A DNA stretch of 64,000 nt from Pleurotus ostreatus/Saccharomyces cerevisiae fusant (taxonomy: Eukaryota > Opisthokonta), in contig JAMQCK010000094.1 in NCBI GenBank assembly GCA_024196135.1, positions 1 to 64,000 of the forward strand, given 5' to 3'. A program made the position numbers and the translations under genes. A model generated the notes under the pieces. That model was not told the origin of the DNA. It did no database searches and was given only the letters and a program-made list of their open reading frames with translations. Below are positions 46,878 to 58,007 of this stretch, one piece after another. The first letter of the stretch is position 1; every line of letters begins with the position of its first letter.

Positions 46878-48833
46878 TCAGAAAGGTGTAGGGACGCTGC
46901 TCAACGCGATTGAACCATACATGGGTGAGCCTCGCTGATCTTCCGACATCCGTGAGCCCTTCCCCGGCGCGATGCCTGCGCTACCCGATACCAGCAGCAT
47001 ACTATCCGTATGACCGCCCCCAGAATAACCGACAGGACTAGACGGCTTTGATCTCGGCGTGAACGTCGTCAACGGAAGCGGCGGCGATGGAGATGAGGAC
47101 GAGTTCAAACGGCGCCATCCAAGCGGGATGGGTATTCGGGATTTCGAGTTCGAAGAGACCAACCGCTGGTCCGGCGGCACCACCATTGGGAATGATGGCT
47201 TCGCGGCGATGTCGTTGCCTGATTCAGTTGGTTTGATGATAGGCAGATGTCCAGCCGGAGCGGTGATGTGAGAAAGCGAGGTTTTCTGGACAAGCGTGGC
47301 AGGGTGAACGCCCGAAGGCGCATCAGGTAGCTCCACTGGCGATGACCCGTCCGTTCGCAAAGACACGTCAGACCGCGACATTGGTGTCGCCGTAAGGGTG
47401 GCGAAGGGCGATACGCTGAGTTTCTGCGGGCTGCTGCCTCTAGCGCTGTACACCGAGACGGAGTCGGCCGAGGTCGGGGTCGAAGCGCGTAAATCGGCGG
47501 TATCCAAAGCATGCAAATCGTCCGAGTCCGACCCGCGCACGTCAGCAGAGCCTGAGTGGCGCGAGTCCTCCGATAGCAAGGAATCAAAGGAACCATGATT
47601 CGAGTTGCCGTGCAGATCACAAAGCTGCTGCAGCTCCAGGATGGCATGAGAGGCTGCAAGCGCGTCGACAGCTTCGTTGCGACTATGAGATAGCGGACGT
47701 GTATGCTCGGTGTGCTATGAAGGAGAGATCAGGCTACTAAAGGACCATGTTTTCCCTATGCATACCTCGACCAGCTTCGAAGTCGACCCAGACGCAGAAA
47801 ACAGCGCAGAAAGCCGGGCCTTCGCCTGGCCGCTCGTCCGGACTTCTCGCCTGGATTCTGTCCGTACCGCCTGCCTAGCTTCTTCCGAAAGATCCGCAAG
47901 CAGCGCCTCCGCGCGCTCGGCTGCAAGGAGAGTGGCCTGAGCGCGAAGGAACTTCTGAGAGGCTTGGCTGGGTGGTTGACGCAGCGTAGAAGATAGCGCA
48001 ACCGTTGCGGGGAAGGAGGATGTAGAAGGTCGTATGGGCAAGCCAGACGACGGCTGAGTGGGAACGGTCGATGGTGCTGTAAGCGCGGACGCTGTGAGGG
48101 GTGGTACAGACAGCCGAAAGTGCGAGCCAGACGACGTATGAGGGAGACCAGACTGCGTACAAGAAAGGGCCTTGAAGGACAGCATAGCAGCTCGCAGCCT
48201 CGCGATTTCTGAGCATAGAGCGGAGACGGAGCTGCTGTGGTCGAGCTTCAACTGGGCGATTTCTTCGCGGATGGCTTCGTTGTCGGAGCGTAGGTCGCGG
48301 ATTGCGGACTGGAGTTCATTGACTTGCTTTGGTGTGCAAGCTATCGCAAAGTCGGGACTCGATGAGGAGGAGGAATGTATGGCGTCGGCAGGAGGAGTTT
48401 GCGTTGGATGCATCGCCGTAATGGTCGCGTCGACGATCTCCCCCTTTTCTCCGATCGACAACAAGGCGTCTCGCGCAGCGTTCGAAGAGAGCTCCAGCGT
48501 GGGTCTTCCAGCATCCGACAAAGAGCCTATGGCGTCCGGCATCGACAGACTCGCAGCCATCCCAGGTCCGCGCTGCTTGCCCAGCGATGTCCTCCGACGC
48601 TGGGGTATCCCTTTGTCTTTCCCTCCATCACCAGAGACGCCGGAAGAGTGAGAAGCTCGCTGAAGAGAGCGCCGAAGGAGACCCGAAGGGCGAGACTGGC
48701 GGTCGTTCTTGGGTTTGCCGGTTGGTGCTGCCGATCCTGAGAGGGACAGCGTTCGTCGCGCTGTAGTAGGAAGGGATTTCTGTTTCTCATCCTGGCCCGC
48801 CTTTCGTTGAAAGATCTGAAGTCCTCGCTTCAT
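46878..48833 (-). CDS. Ser-rich coiled-coil protein of unknown function
   Basis: Predicted 634 residues from exons 48833-47766 and 47714-46878 in transcript order, joined in phase 0. The N terminus is basic (MKRGLQIFQRKAGQDEKQK). A Ser/Arg-rich disordered part follows, then a clear coiled coil at about 168-210 (VNELQSAIRDLRSDNEAIREE, IAQLKLDHSSSVSALCSEIA). A second helical part lies at about 300-385 (AERAEALLADLSEEARQAV and on into the second exon, EAVDALAASHAILELQQLCDL). The last 230 residues are Ser/Pro-rich and disordered. There is no signal peptide, membrane segment or catalytic motif. It could be a scaffold or cytoskeletal adaptor, but nothing proves that. The gene runs in the same direction as MRD1, 227 bp upstream of its start. 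Confidence 0.8.
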
Positions 48834-49177
48834 AGGTGCATCGAGCAGTACTTACGCAGACGAGAGGAGAGGTGAAGGGCCGTGAAGTGCGCCGATGCCG
48901 AGAAGCTGGTCCAGGGGCTGTTTTCCCACGCCACCGATGCCCTGCTTACACGTTTATACACCGCTCACTTGGAGGTCCCGTTCTCGGCAGGGTTGCAATA
49001 AGAACATGGACACACTCAATGTGTTGTCAAATTAGGGCTATAGAAGTGTAGATAAAAACAGTCTCTCGATGCTCCTGGTATTCAAGCTCGTCCTCACTGG
49101 CAACATGAAGTTCGAATCGCCGACAATGGTCCTGGGACATTCGAGCCTCGAGACGCGACGGGCGCACACGATCTCCT
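48834..49177. other. Short intergenic region
   Basis: This 344 bp stretch lies between the coiled-coil gene start and the oxysterol-binding protein stop. No coding sequence or clear promoter element was found. Confidence 0.45.
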
Positions 49178-51105
49178 TCACTCCTTGCCAAATGGCTCCG
49201 GCCAGTTCTCCAAGAACTCATAGGCCTCCTCAATAGGTGGCGCGATGTTGATGCTCTGGCCTAACCGAGCGTCTGAAGAACTATAAGCGGCTGCAAGGGA
49301 AAGGAAATAGGTCGCGAGACTCACAGTTCGGGTCGCTTTCGATCCACTTGAAATGCTTCAACGGCCACTTGGTACCAGCTGCAGCCTCGTCGCGTCGGCG
49401 CTGTCGCTGGTCGTTCTGCACGGTATGTCAGACTCGCCCCCTTTCATCCACCCAACCTTCGAACGCATACCTCAATCTTCGTCTTCTCCTTGCTCGCGTT
49501 ATCAAAGTCGCCCGTCTTGATCCCCTTCGCCACCTCTCCCCACAGCTTTCTGCTCTCGAACTCGCCCATCTCCCCGCTTGTCTCGCCCCCAATGACCGTC
49601 ACCTCCTCCTTCGCTGTCGTCACGTCGTGGAACGTCTGGCCCTTCTTGTACTTGCCCTTCCCGGGCCCCGAGCTCACCGTGCTCGTCGTGTGCCACAGGC
49701 CGTCAATGACATACGGTGTGTGCAACTTCGGCGAGGAGACGGTGGCCTTGAACGTGTGCGACTTGCCCGTGAAGTAGCCCTTGCCCTTGTACTCGATCGT
49801 CGACGTGTAACCCGTGCTCCCGACGATGTACGACGTGTCGACGAGCTCGATGTACGGCGAGCCGTACCTGAGGGCGAGTCGGTCACCACTACCCAGCACG
49901 ATGAGATGCGCGCCCACTCACCACAACCCATCGATGCGCAAGCGCGGGAAGGTAATAAGATACTCCTCGTCTTGCCCATCCGGCCGCTTCACCGTGAGCA
50001 GCGCGTGCCCGATCTGCTTCACGATGATCGACCCGCCGCTGAACGACGTCTTCTGCCCATTGTGGCCCGTCAGCTTCAAGCCCTTGCTCCGGTTCTCGAT
50101 GCAGTACGCCGTCACGGGTGGGTGATGCGAGACCTGCTCGACGATCAAGTCCGTCTGCCCGCGTCCATTCTTGTTTGGCCAGATGCCGTAGAAGAGCCTG
50201 CGGGGGGTGAGTGGGTTATCTTCATGACTGAGGTTGGGTCGCTTACTCGCCGAGGACGGGGTTAAGGGGCCTGCGAGAAGATCATATCGTCAGAAGAGTG
50301 GGTTCATGCTGTGCGAAAGACGTACTTCTTCTCCGAGCCCATGGATTCGTTACGAGACGTGTATTGGCCCTTGAGCGTGCTCTGGGCGGTCGTCAGCACG
50401 GTGTTTCGTGGAACGTCAGCCCTCGCCACCCATTCTCTCAATAGAGGTGGGGGCGGGGCTATGCGAGGGGTAGGGGAAAGGACAGCCCGGAGCCTAAAAG
50501 TGCCCCACAGCGTCATCGCCTGCTGACCGCCGGTGCACGATTGCTGCGCGTCACTTCGGGTCTTGAGACTCGCTTTCCTCCTTCGCAGTGCGCGTCTTTC
50601 CCCCACTTGCGAGATATGATAGGGAGGGGAACGAGACTGACAATGAACCAATCAAGGACGGCAAGCGAACGATCCTCCTCCGTCGCGGCATCGGCAATGG
50701 CAGAGAAGAGCTCTGGGCGCTCACACCAGTAGGCTGGCGCGGGATAAGCAAAATAAAATTCCGAGCGGTATAGCGACGCACCAGGAAACTCCGTGAGGGA
50801 AACCGGACTGAGGATGAACGGCGGGGCAGTCATGGACGACAGATCGCCCGAGAAGGACGCGATGCTGCCGATGAAGGCCGTCAGCGATGTCGTTCATGGG
50901 TTTGTAGAATGGTGCGAAGGGGTATGAGGCGCATTGAGGAGAGGGTTTGCGTGCTACGATCCGCAAAAGTTACGCAACGTACGATTTCAAGAACGACGTC
51001 CAGCTGCTTCGCTGAGCAGCGGGAACCGCCTGGCAACGCGTCAGTCGCGCGTCGACCCGCCCAAGGGCATGCACTCACGTCTCCGGCTGTTGGGGTCTCC
51101 GACAT
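49178..51105 (-). CDS. KES1: Oxysterol-binding protein homologue, KES1/OSH4 type
   Basis: Soluble lipid-transfer protein that exchanges sterol for phosphatidylinositol 4-phosphate between ER and Golgi membranes in yeast. Predicted 401 residues; exons in order 51105-51079, 51029-50983, 50864-50782, 50733-50642, 50381-50326, 50270-50247, 50197-49922, 49867-49471, 49415-49325, 49290-49178. The OSBP signature EQVSHHPP is at about 131-138. The N-terminal lid region (SFLKSIASFSGDLSSMTAPPF), the GYTSTIEYKGKGYFTGKSH strand block and a C-terminal KWPLKHFKW with a short helical tail are in place. There is no PH domain, ankyrin repeat or FFAT motif, so it belongs to the short OSH4 subclass (yeast Kes1 is 434 residues). 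One exon is only 24 nt. Confidence 0.95.
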
Positions 51106-53062
51106 GATGGCTAGGCAGACGAGATTTACGGATGATGGTGGTCTCTGGCAAGATGCAAGTTGACAGTGACCGGCTCCAGCGCGAACGACTGACGTAACCG
51201 GACGCAACCCCATTTGGGCAATTCATTGTGATCCGCCGCCCTTGTTCTCGACAGCGACCTTGAAGTTCGACTTTCTGAAGAACAAGGACGCGACGGAGAG
51301 CGCGTACGGATGCTATATAACGATCTCTTGGCCATCACGGGGTCGTTGCATATGTCTAGACTTCTTTACGGCAAAGTCTGGCCTTGTATACTCAGATAGA
51401 ATGACACTGCGGCCCTTTGAATTGCGTAGACGACCATGAAGGTTTCAGCCTCGTGTTCTAGCACTGCAGAAGCACCAATTTCGCAGGCTACATACTTTCC
51501 CTGCCTTTTGAGAAGATTTCCATTGACTGCATCTCACCGACCAACAGTGTCCTTTGGAGACTGGTCAGAATGTTTTCCTCCCTGCGCTTCGAACAAGCAA
51601 TATCCTCTTTATCCATTCATATCTACCACCGTGTTGTATACCAGGCGCGATGCATCCTCCGCTGTGCTCGCCGGGTCGAGAGGACGACCGATGCTTCGAC
51701 TTCGGCCTCAGATTCTTTCTGTGCTGCACCGTCAGGATGGCATCGTTCTATTCCAGCACCGATAAGTCAAGCATCGGTACCGTCGCCATTCGAAGGATCT
51801 CGCTGAGCAGCGCTGAACACAGGAAGCGCCGAGAAGATATGTATTTGCGATCCACACCGACAAGCGGCAACGGTGCTCACCTTGTAAAATCACCTGTACA
51901 TACGAAGAAAGTTGTCAAGAACCCATAAGCTCCACAAGCATCCAGTATCGAGTCTCTACTCCATTGGAGAGAGCCAAAAGTCATCCCGCTGATTGGGAAG
52001 TTGAGCGTCGGGCGAGGTTATAGGACGGAAGTCAAACAATCGTCTGAACGATGATAAGTTGCGCTCTGGCCAGGAGAGGGTGCAGCATCCTTAGCCTGTA
52101 TGGCGACGAAGAGATGATAAGTCAACCGTCGCGTCCCGTTGAGCACCATTGCCTAGCACTGCTAGCACTGAGCAGTCAGGTGGGCAGGTCGTGCCCCGGC
52201 GAGAGTACGAGGCTACAAGCTTCATGGGTAGGGGCCAATGCATTGTAGAGCAGGCTGAAGTTGAACCTGACGGCGGCTATTATGGAGACATAAGAGTTCG
52301 ATTCTGATTGCTACGCATTGCATTGTATTGAGGAGAGCAGGCATCTGACCGCAAAAAGGTCGCGCATCGTATCGAGAGGTGTCGCAAAGTAACTCTGCAG
52401 CGACGGGAGGAAGCAAGCGAATGTTGACAAAGGAACGTGTGCCGCACGTGGCACTGGCATGTGACCAGACCGGGCCGCGACGTCCGTGTGGTTAAGTTCG
52501 AGCCCGTCGACGAGGGAAGAGCGTAGTTGCCATGAGAGTATATAGGGCTGCTGAGGATGCTAGAGAACAACGCGAGGAACCACCTAAGATTGCCAGGGAT
52601 TACCACAGAACTGTGCGGACCCCGAATCGCTGGAGTTCCGTGGATATCCTGGGGAACCCAACCTCCGATCACTTTTGCCGATTCAGGACGATTCCCACGG
52701 AACTCAACTGGTGACTTCCCACGGAAGTAAATTCCAAGTGCGAGTCTCAGACTGGACGATCCCGGGCGTGCAGGCGAGGGCTTGGTTCCCGTGGGTGGCC
52801 GAGTGGTATGTCAATGCAATCCGCAGCCGGCCCGGTTATGGTACAGGGTAAGTGATATGTAGTCTCCCAAGGGGAATATGGTGAAAGGCATGAACGTCGT
52901 AAAGGGGGAATCGCATGAGAATAAACGTCAGTGTGATAAGTAACAAGCGGTTGAGAGACAGTGATTAAAAGACCTATAGTAAGTAGTGGACTGAGCGACA
53001 GTGACCGGAACATGGAAGGAGATGGTATGCAGGGTAGAGACCAGACGACAAGAGGCACATCG
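51106..53062. other. Long intergenic region without a recognisable gene
   Basis: This 1.96 kb stretch shows no supported coding exon on either strand. It contains an 11-bp perfect inverted repeat (GAGTTCCGTGG at 52633-52643, CCACGGAACTC at 52695-52705) and a third CCACGGAA at about 52719. Part of it could be remnant repeat DNA. Confidence 0.45.
52633..52705. repeat. Inverted repeat GAGTTCCGTGG / CCACGGAACTC
   Basis: Perfect 11-bp arms enclose a 51-bp spacer. Another TTCCCACGGAA follows at about 52716. No coding sequence is nearby. Confidence 0.6.
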
Positions 53063-54014
53063 CTAGCATATGATGCAACTTGCGCAGCAACCTCGACTCG
53101 AATCTTCGTCGTCTGAGTCCCCTTTCCTCTTCTTCTTCGGATCAAGTTCGTCACCTGAGGGTGCGCACGCCCGGACAGACAGATGGACGATGGTGGGTTG
53201 GGGTGGCGGGGTGTCGGGGGTAAGGGTATGGATGGGAATTTTGAGCTCTGAGGGGGCTGGTAAGTTCAAGTCCGTCAAGATGAGATATGAAAGATGATGG
53301 GGGAAGGGACAAAGGCAACGGGAGATAGGGGACGATGCGCCACGAAGGGGAGAAGGGGGACACGCACTGGACAGGGTATCATGATCTTGTAGAACCTTCC
53401 CTAGATACAGGATGCGGATGTAGGCCGGGGCTGGTGGCCGCTCCTCTTGCCAGTCTGCGAGAACAGCGTCAGTCGTGAGGAGGGAGGGACGACGCAGCGC
53501 ACGCACCTTCAGGCCACTGATCCCAGACAAGCTCCTTAACCTTCCCGACGGTCGTCTCGGGGTCGAACGACATCGTCTTTCTCCTCGCAGTGACGGTCAG
53601 GAAAGTGAGTATCGCTTGCGGCGCTGGGGGCGGGCCACCCTCCTCGTCCGCGGGGAGCTTCGTCATGGATCCGGTCTTGCTCTCGTGAGCGTGCGCATGG
53701 CCGTCGTCCTGCGTGTGCGCATCGTCGTCGTCGACGACTTCCTCCGCCTCCTCTGCGGGATTGCGGATGCTGGGTGCGACGCTCGCGCTCATCCCCTCCT
53801 CTTCCTCGACGAGTGGGAGGTTGACACGGGTGATGGAGGTGCGGGCAGAGTCGCACGTCGGCTGATCGTACGGGAAGCGGCGTGTGAGCCAGTTGCCGGT
53901 GACTTCTGGTGGTGTTGCGGCAGGGTAGAGGCCGTCCGTGTTCAGAGGCTCAACGACGACGGAGGGGAGGACGAAGGATGCTTCCCGGGTCTGTTGGGAG
54001 TTCGAGGAGGACAT
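53063..54014 (-). CDS. UBL3/MUB-like ubiquitin-fold protein with cysteine-rich C terminus
   Basis: Predicted 262 residues; exons in order 54014-53507, 53454-53368, 53256-53063 (the last could begin at 53247, giving 259). Residues 1-125 are acidic and disordered, with a Glu/Asp and Ala-His-rich stretch (EEAEEVVDDDDAHTQDD). From about 130 a ubiquitin-like fold begins (ILTFLTVTARRKTMSFDP, TTVGKVKELVWDQWPEG, YIRILYLGKVLQDHDTL, TIVHLSVR). The order TVGKVKELVWDQWP, then DWQEE, then RILYLGKVL matches membrane-anchored ubiquitin-fold (UBL3/MUB) proteins. The end, RGCCASCIIC, has four cysteines where that family is lipidated; the CIIC end is compatible with prenylation or palmitoylation. There is no di-Gly tail, so conjugation is unlikely. 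The predicted role is protein sorting at membranes. Confidence 0.85.
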
Positions 54015-54045
54015 CGCCGACGCGGGGGAAACGAGAAGAACCCGC

Positions 54046-54053
54046 TATATATA
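54046..54053 (-). promoter_or_regulatory. TATA-like box of the UBL3-like gene
   Basis: TATATATA lies about 32 bp upstream of the ATG at 54014, which is close for a TATA box and would imply a very short 5' UTR or a start codon further downstream. Confidence 0.35.
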
Positions 54054-56269
54054 GACGCGGTGATGGGTATGGTCGAGAGTGATATGTGCGTCGCGGGGGT
54101 AGATTGGGGGAAAGGGCTTCAGGATGGAGGCGAGGCCCTCTTATAGTTGAGATCAAGCATCGGAACCTGCAACGAATTGCGGCTCGAAAGTGCCCCGGAC
54201 GGCTCCAAAAAGGCGCCCACCTCAATTTCCAACCGCGCTGCACGTGCACGGTTGAAGTTTTTGCTCGCCCCCAAGTTGATTTTCCCTCCGAGCATGCCCG
54301 ACCTCAGTCAGGCACACCTCTGCGAGCTCTTACCCAGGCTGCGCTCTACCTGCTCGACGTAGTTATCCGATGCTGACGCCGGGCTGAACCCAAAGCACGG
54401 CTATTTTAGTCCCTCCGCCGGTCGCAGACTCGTGGTCTAGAAACCCTGCCCATAAGAACAATACGCTTCTCGGGTTGGGCTCGACCGACCCCCGCGCCCC
54501 GACGCCGGCGACCCCCTGGACTCGCCGAACATCTCCTTTGCTAGGCGAATCTGCAATCCCTTGGCGCAGATTGCTCCTAGTCTATGCCAGTCGCCTCGCT
54601 GGCCGCGTCTCCACTGTGTCTGGGCGGCTCACCCCGCCCCGAAGCTGCGTACATGCAATCTGTCGATGGGCACGGACGTGCTACAGGAGCGCGAAGTTCT
54701 TTGTATTCATCGATCGTCGCACTCGTTGCCTCTCAGGCGGCGCCATCAACCATCTCTGCATCAGCTGGCCGCACAGCTGCCACCAGCTGACGGTGGGCAG
54801 GTAGTTGACTGATAGCAGGCCATTGAGTGGCGCGTTACGTTGGCACCAGGTCGTGTAGAATGGGGTCAGCGGACTTCGCGGGTTCAGCGCCTGCAATCCC
54901 AGCGCTCGCATTGGACGCAGCGATGTCAGACTCGCAGGTGTGTATTCTTCTTCTTCTTCTTACTCTGAGGGTGAGCGCACGCAATCTACCTCAGCGAAGA
55001 CTTCAAGACCGTGTTCTTTTACGGGCTGGACGATCACCTCACGTCGAAGCTCACGCCCTTTTCTCAGGGCCTGGGATTGACAGACGGCAGCATCCGGCGC
55101 TAAGCTCTTTCATAGCGCCCCTGCGCTAGGCTACGAAGTACTCCTGTCGATAGCAGCATCTCATTGGGACGTACAAAGCCTCGTTTTTCGCACATGAATA
55201 GCTTCCTCTCGACGGCCGCAATACTCGGCCCAGTTCGGAAGAAACCTCTCCTGAACCTCTCTAGGCATGCGCGCGAAGACTGCTGTCAATATCCTTTGTC
55301 GTACGTTATTGGACTACGCATCGTCCATCTGACCCCGGACTACATGGCCGTCGTCTACTTGCTTCCAGCATCGTCTATGGGACTCTCCTCGCTCGCTGCT
55401 TTCCGTCTATGGGCCATCCTCTCATGATCTCAACATGACCTTCCGAATCGCACGTCGCACGCGCTCCTCGTCGGCATGTCCGATGTTCTTATAAAGCGCT
55501 GTCAGAGCCGGTGACTCTGCTCTGCCATTTCACCCCGCGACTGTCAATTCATCCCCCGACATGCTCCGTCGCCAGTCGCACCGCCTCTGTACGCCGTCCA
55601 GGTCAGGCTTACTCCCGCTGAGGCGTGCTTTCTCGTCGACGATTGCTACTTGTACGTAAGTGCTCTAAACTTGATTCTGCTTCATGCGAACGGCGGCCCC
55701 GAACGTCGCATAACCTTGCGCCTATCACCCTTCCGTGATGACCGCCTTCTACCTCCCGGCTTCGTCGCATACTGCTGCGATTACTACTGCGACGCCAGCG
55801 CCTTGTACTGAGAATATCACTCCTGGTGGGCCCTTCTCATCCAAGTCCTTTTGGCGGCTAGGCTTTCGTACACGAACACCGGGCATTTTTTGTTTGGAAA
55901 AAAACAACATCGGGATTCCCCTATGGTTCTGTCGATATCCCTCGTGCACATAGTACACTGCCTCAAGCTCGTCTGCTGTGGTTCTTCATCATCGACGACG
56001 GGATTATGTACGGCGCAAGCCTCGTCGATGTCAAGCTTCACGGTGGCGCTGTGGGTCCTTATGGACGTCATGTCGGCACCTGCCGCAACGTCCATTCTCG
56101 CATGACGTCACGGTGGACTTCGCCCTTTGGCGGCATCAAGGACCACGGTCGAGGCGAGTTGAAGTCCAGCGTCATGGGTAGGGGAATCCGGGGGGAGAAC
56201 CCTCCATTCGTGGGGAGCGCTCCTCCATGACGCCCAGTGTCGTCAACGGTTACATAGCGCACATTTGCG

Positions 56270-56277
56270 TATAAAAG
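56270..56277 (+). promoter_or_regulatory. TATA box of the CsbD-like gene
   Basis: TATAAAAG lies 108 bp upstream of the ATG at 56378, followed by C/A-rich leader sequence. Confidence 0.65.
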
Positions 56278-56377
56278 CGCGTCGACGGTCCTCCATGCTC
56301 ACTTTCCCTTGGTACTCATCGACCACACCCGCAATCGCATCTTCACCAACCCACCCAACCGCCCAACACAACACAAC

Positions 56378-56941
56378 ATGTCCGACCAGCACGTTCAGCA
56401 CTTCGATGAGCAGCCGGTGCGTCGACTCGGTTTCAGTGGTGAAGCTGGAACATTCACGCACCTACAGATCGGCACTCGCGTTCCCGAGATGGAGCGCATG
56501 GACAGCAGCGCATTCGCCAACGCGGAGGACACGGACCCCGCGACGTGGCAGCGCGAGCACATGAAGCAGCCCCAGCCGTCCTCACACCCCCGCGACGATA
56601 GCACGGAGGGCCTGCAGCACCAGCAACGCACCGGCAGCGCTGCTGGACGCACGGCGTTCACCGAGGAGCGCCCTCTTGGCGTCCAGCCGACGTCGCAAGG
56701 TGCTTCATTCATAACTACATCCCCAACATCCTTGACTGACACTCATACAGGCGGCGTCGCAGTCGGCGGGCAAGATGACAAGCCGATGGGCCACGCGAAG
56801 CTGACTGACAAGATCGTCGGGAAGACGGAGAAGGTCATGGGCAAGATGTCGAAGAACCCGCAGATGCATGAGAAGGGCGAGCTGCGCGAGGCGGGAGGCA
56901 AGGCTGCCGCGACCGGCCAGGCGCGCGCTCCTCACGATTAG
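56378..56941 (+). CDS. CsbD-like stress-response protein
   Basis: Predicted 170-residue hydrophilic protein, exons 56378-56699 and 56751-56941. The 51-nt intron is a multiple of three and open, so retention would add 17 residues (frame through ASFITTSPTSLTDTHTG). The C-terminal third (MGHAKLTDKIVGKTEKVMGK, then MHEKGELREAGGKAAA) has the Lys/Gly-rich amphipathic repeat of CsbD-like domains, which in bacteria and fungi accompany general stress responses. The rest is disordered. A TATA box at 56270 fits an inducible gene. The actual biochemical role of CsbD proteins is unknown. Confidence 0.85.
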   Translation: MSDQHVQHFDEQPVRRLGFSGEAGTFTHLQIGTRVPEMERMDSSAFANAEDTDPATWQREHMKQPQPSSHPRDDSTEGLQHQQRTGSAAGRTAFTEERPLGVQPTSQGASFITTSPTSLTDTHTGGVAVGGQDDKPMGHAKLTDKIVGKTEKVMGKMSKNPQMHEKGELREAGGKAAATGQARAPHD

Positions 56942-58007
56942 GCGCGACGTTGAATAATTGCTTACCGGACGATTCTTGACGGAAGGAAAAATGATTGTAT
57001 CTCTAGTATACCTTAGCATCGGATAATCGCATCCTCATCGCGGAATATGAAGGAAGTCGTTGTACCCATTACTGAATCGTGTAGCAAGCCGAACATCCGT
57101 GAGCAGGTGTTTGTCGTCCAAACATAACATATGTCGTGACAATGACATATCCCCGATTGGCACTGAAGTCTGAAGCTGCGTGCAACCGTGGTCCTGGCGC
57201 TGGCAAAGCAAAAGCACTGAGCTCATGATACCGTCAGAACCATGCGTGCGCTGATATAGGTTGAGCCTCGATGAGAACTGAGCGCTGAGCCTCTTAGGCA
57301 GGTTACAATCAAAGGTCGAACCTGAACTTGATTGCGATGCGACGTGCGTAGCACGTGTAACATATCGCCGAGAGATTCCCACGCTTCGGTTCTTGTTCCG
57401 TTTTTGTCCATCACTATCAAAGCCGGCTACGTCGACAAAAGTCTCCGCTCCGAACACAGATGCGACACTCCCACGACATGCGCAAGGCACCTCGACGACA
57501 TGCCCACTCATTCTCGGACATAACACAGCAATGCCGTCCTTTGTTCCAAAAACATACGCTTATCACCTTGGCAACCGCGCACACGCCCCATGGACATAGC
57601 GGCTGGCTGACTTATCCTGTACGAGAATCCATCTCGAGAGCTTTCTGTGTGCGGTGTATTCGCCCTCGAGGCTGCTACTCTGTAGCGCCAAGCGGTGCGG
57701 GTCACCTTGTATTGCTGGATCACGATTTTTCGCCGGGAACGGGTTATGTTTGCATGTGAGATAGCCGGCCATTCATTAAAAGCACCGCGCCACAACACCG
57801 CCCTTTCAATGGTCATACATGAACACAAAACTTTCCTTTTCGGAGATAATCTGAGTTCGAGTAATCGGGGAGCTATCAAAGCGTCTGCCGGTCGAGCAGG
57901 TATAAAGGCGGGGCTTGCCAGAGCGTTTGCCTCACCAACCCATCCCAGACCAGCATACCCAGCACAGACTACTCACGCTCAGCCTTTGCCTCCACACAAC
58001 CACCACA
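56942..58007. other. Intergenic region upstream of the C2H2 regulator
   Basis: This 1.07 kb stretch has no supported gene. The right end holds TATAAAGG at 57901 and a C/A-rich leader before the ATG at 58008. Confidence 0.5.
57901..57908 (+). promoter_or_regulatory. TATA box of the C2H2 regulator gene
   Basis: TATAAAGG lies 107 bp upstream of the ATG at 58008. Confidence 0.6.

Larger units (their letters stand above)
54015..56377. other. Long divergent intergenic region
   Basis: This 2.36 kb stretch between the UBL3-like gene (minus) and the CsbD-like gene (plus) has no exon that I can support. A TTC microsatellite lies at about 54948-54960. TATA-like boxes serve the two flanking genes at 54046 (minus) and 56270 (plus). 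Confidence 0.45.

Noticed and set aside
49348..50265. 305-codon plus-strand frame opposite the oxysterol-binding protein gene
   Set aside because: It is Arg/Leu-rich shadow coding antisense to well conserved exons, with no start context or homologous motif.
54015..56377. Possible genes in the 2.4-kb gap
   Set aside because: Several frames of 60-110 codons exist on both strands, but none has conserved motifs, plausible splice partners or a consistent start.
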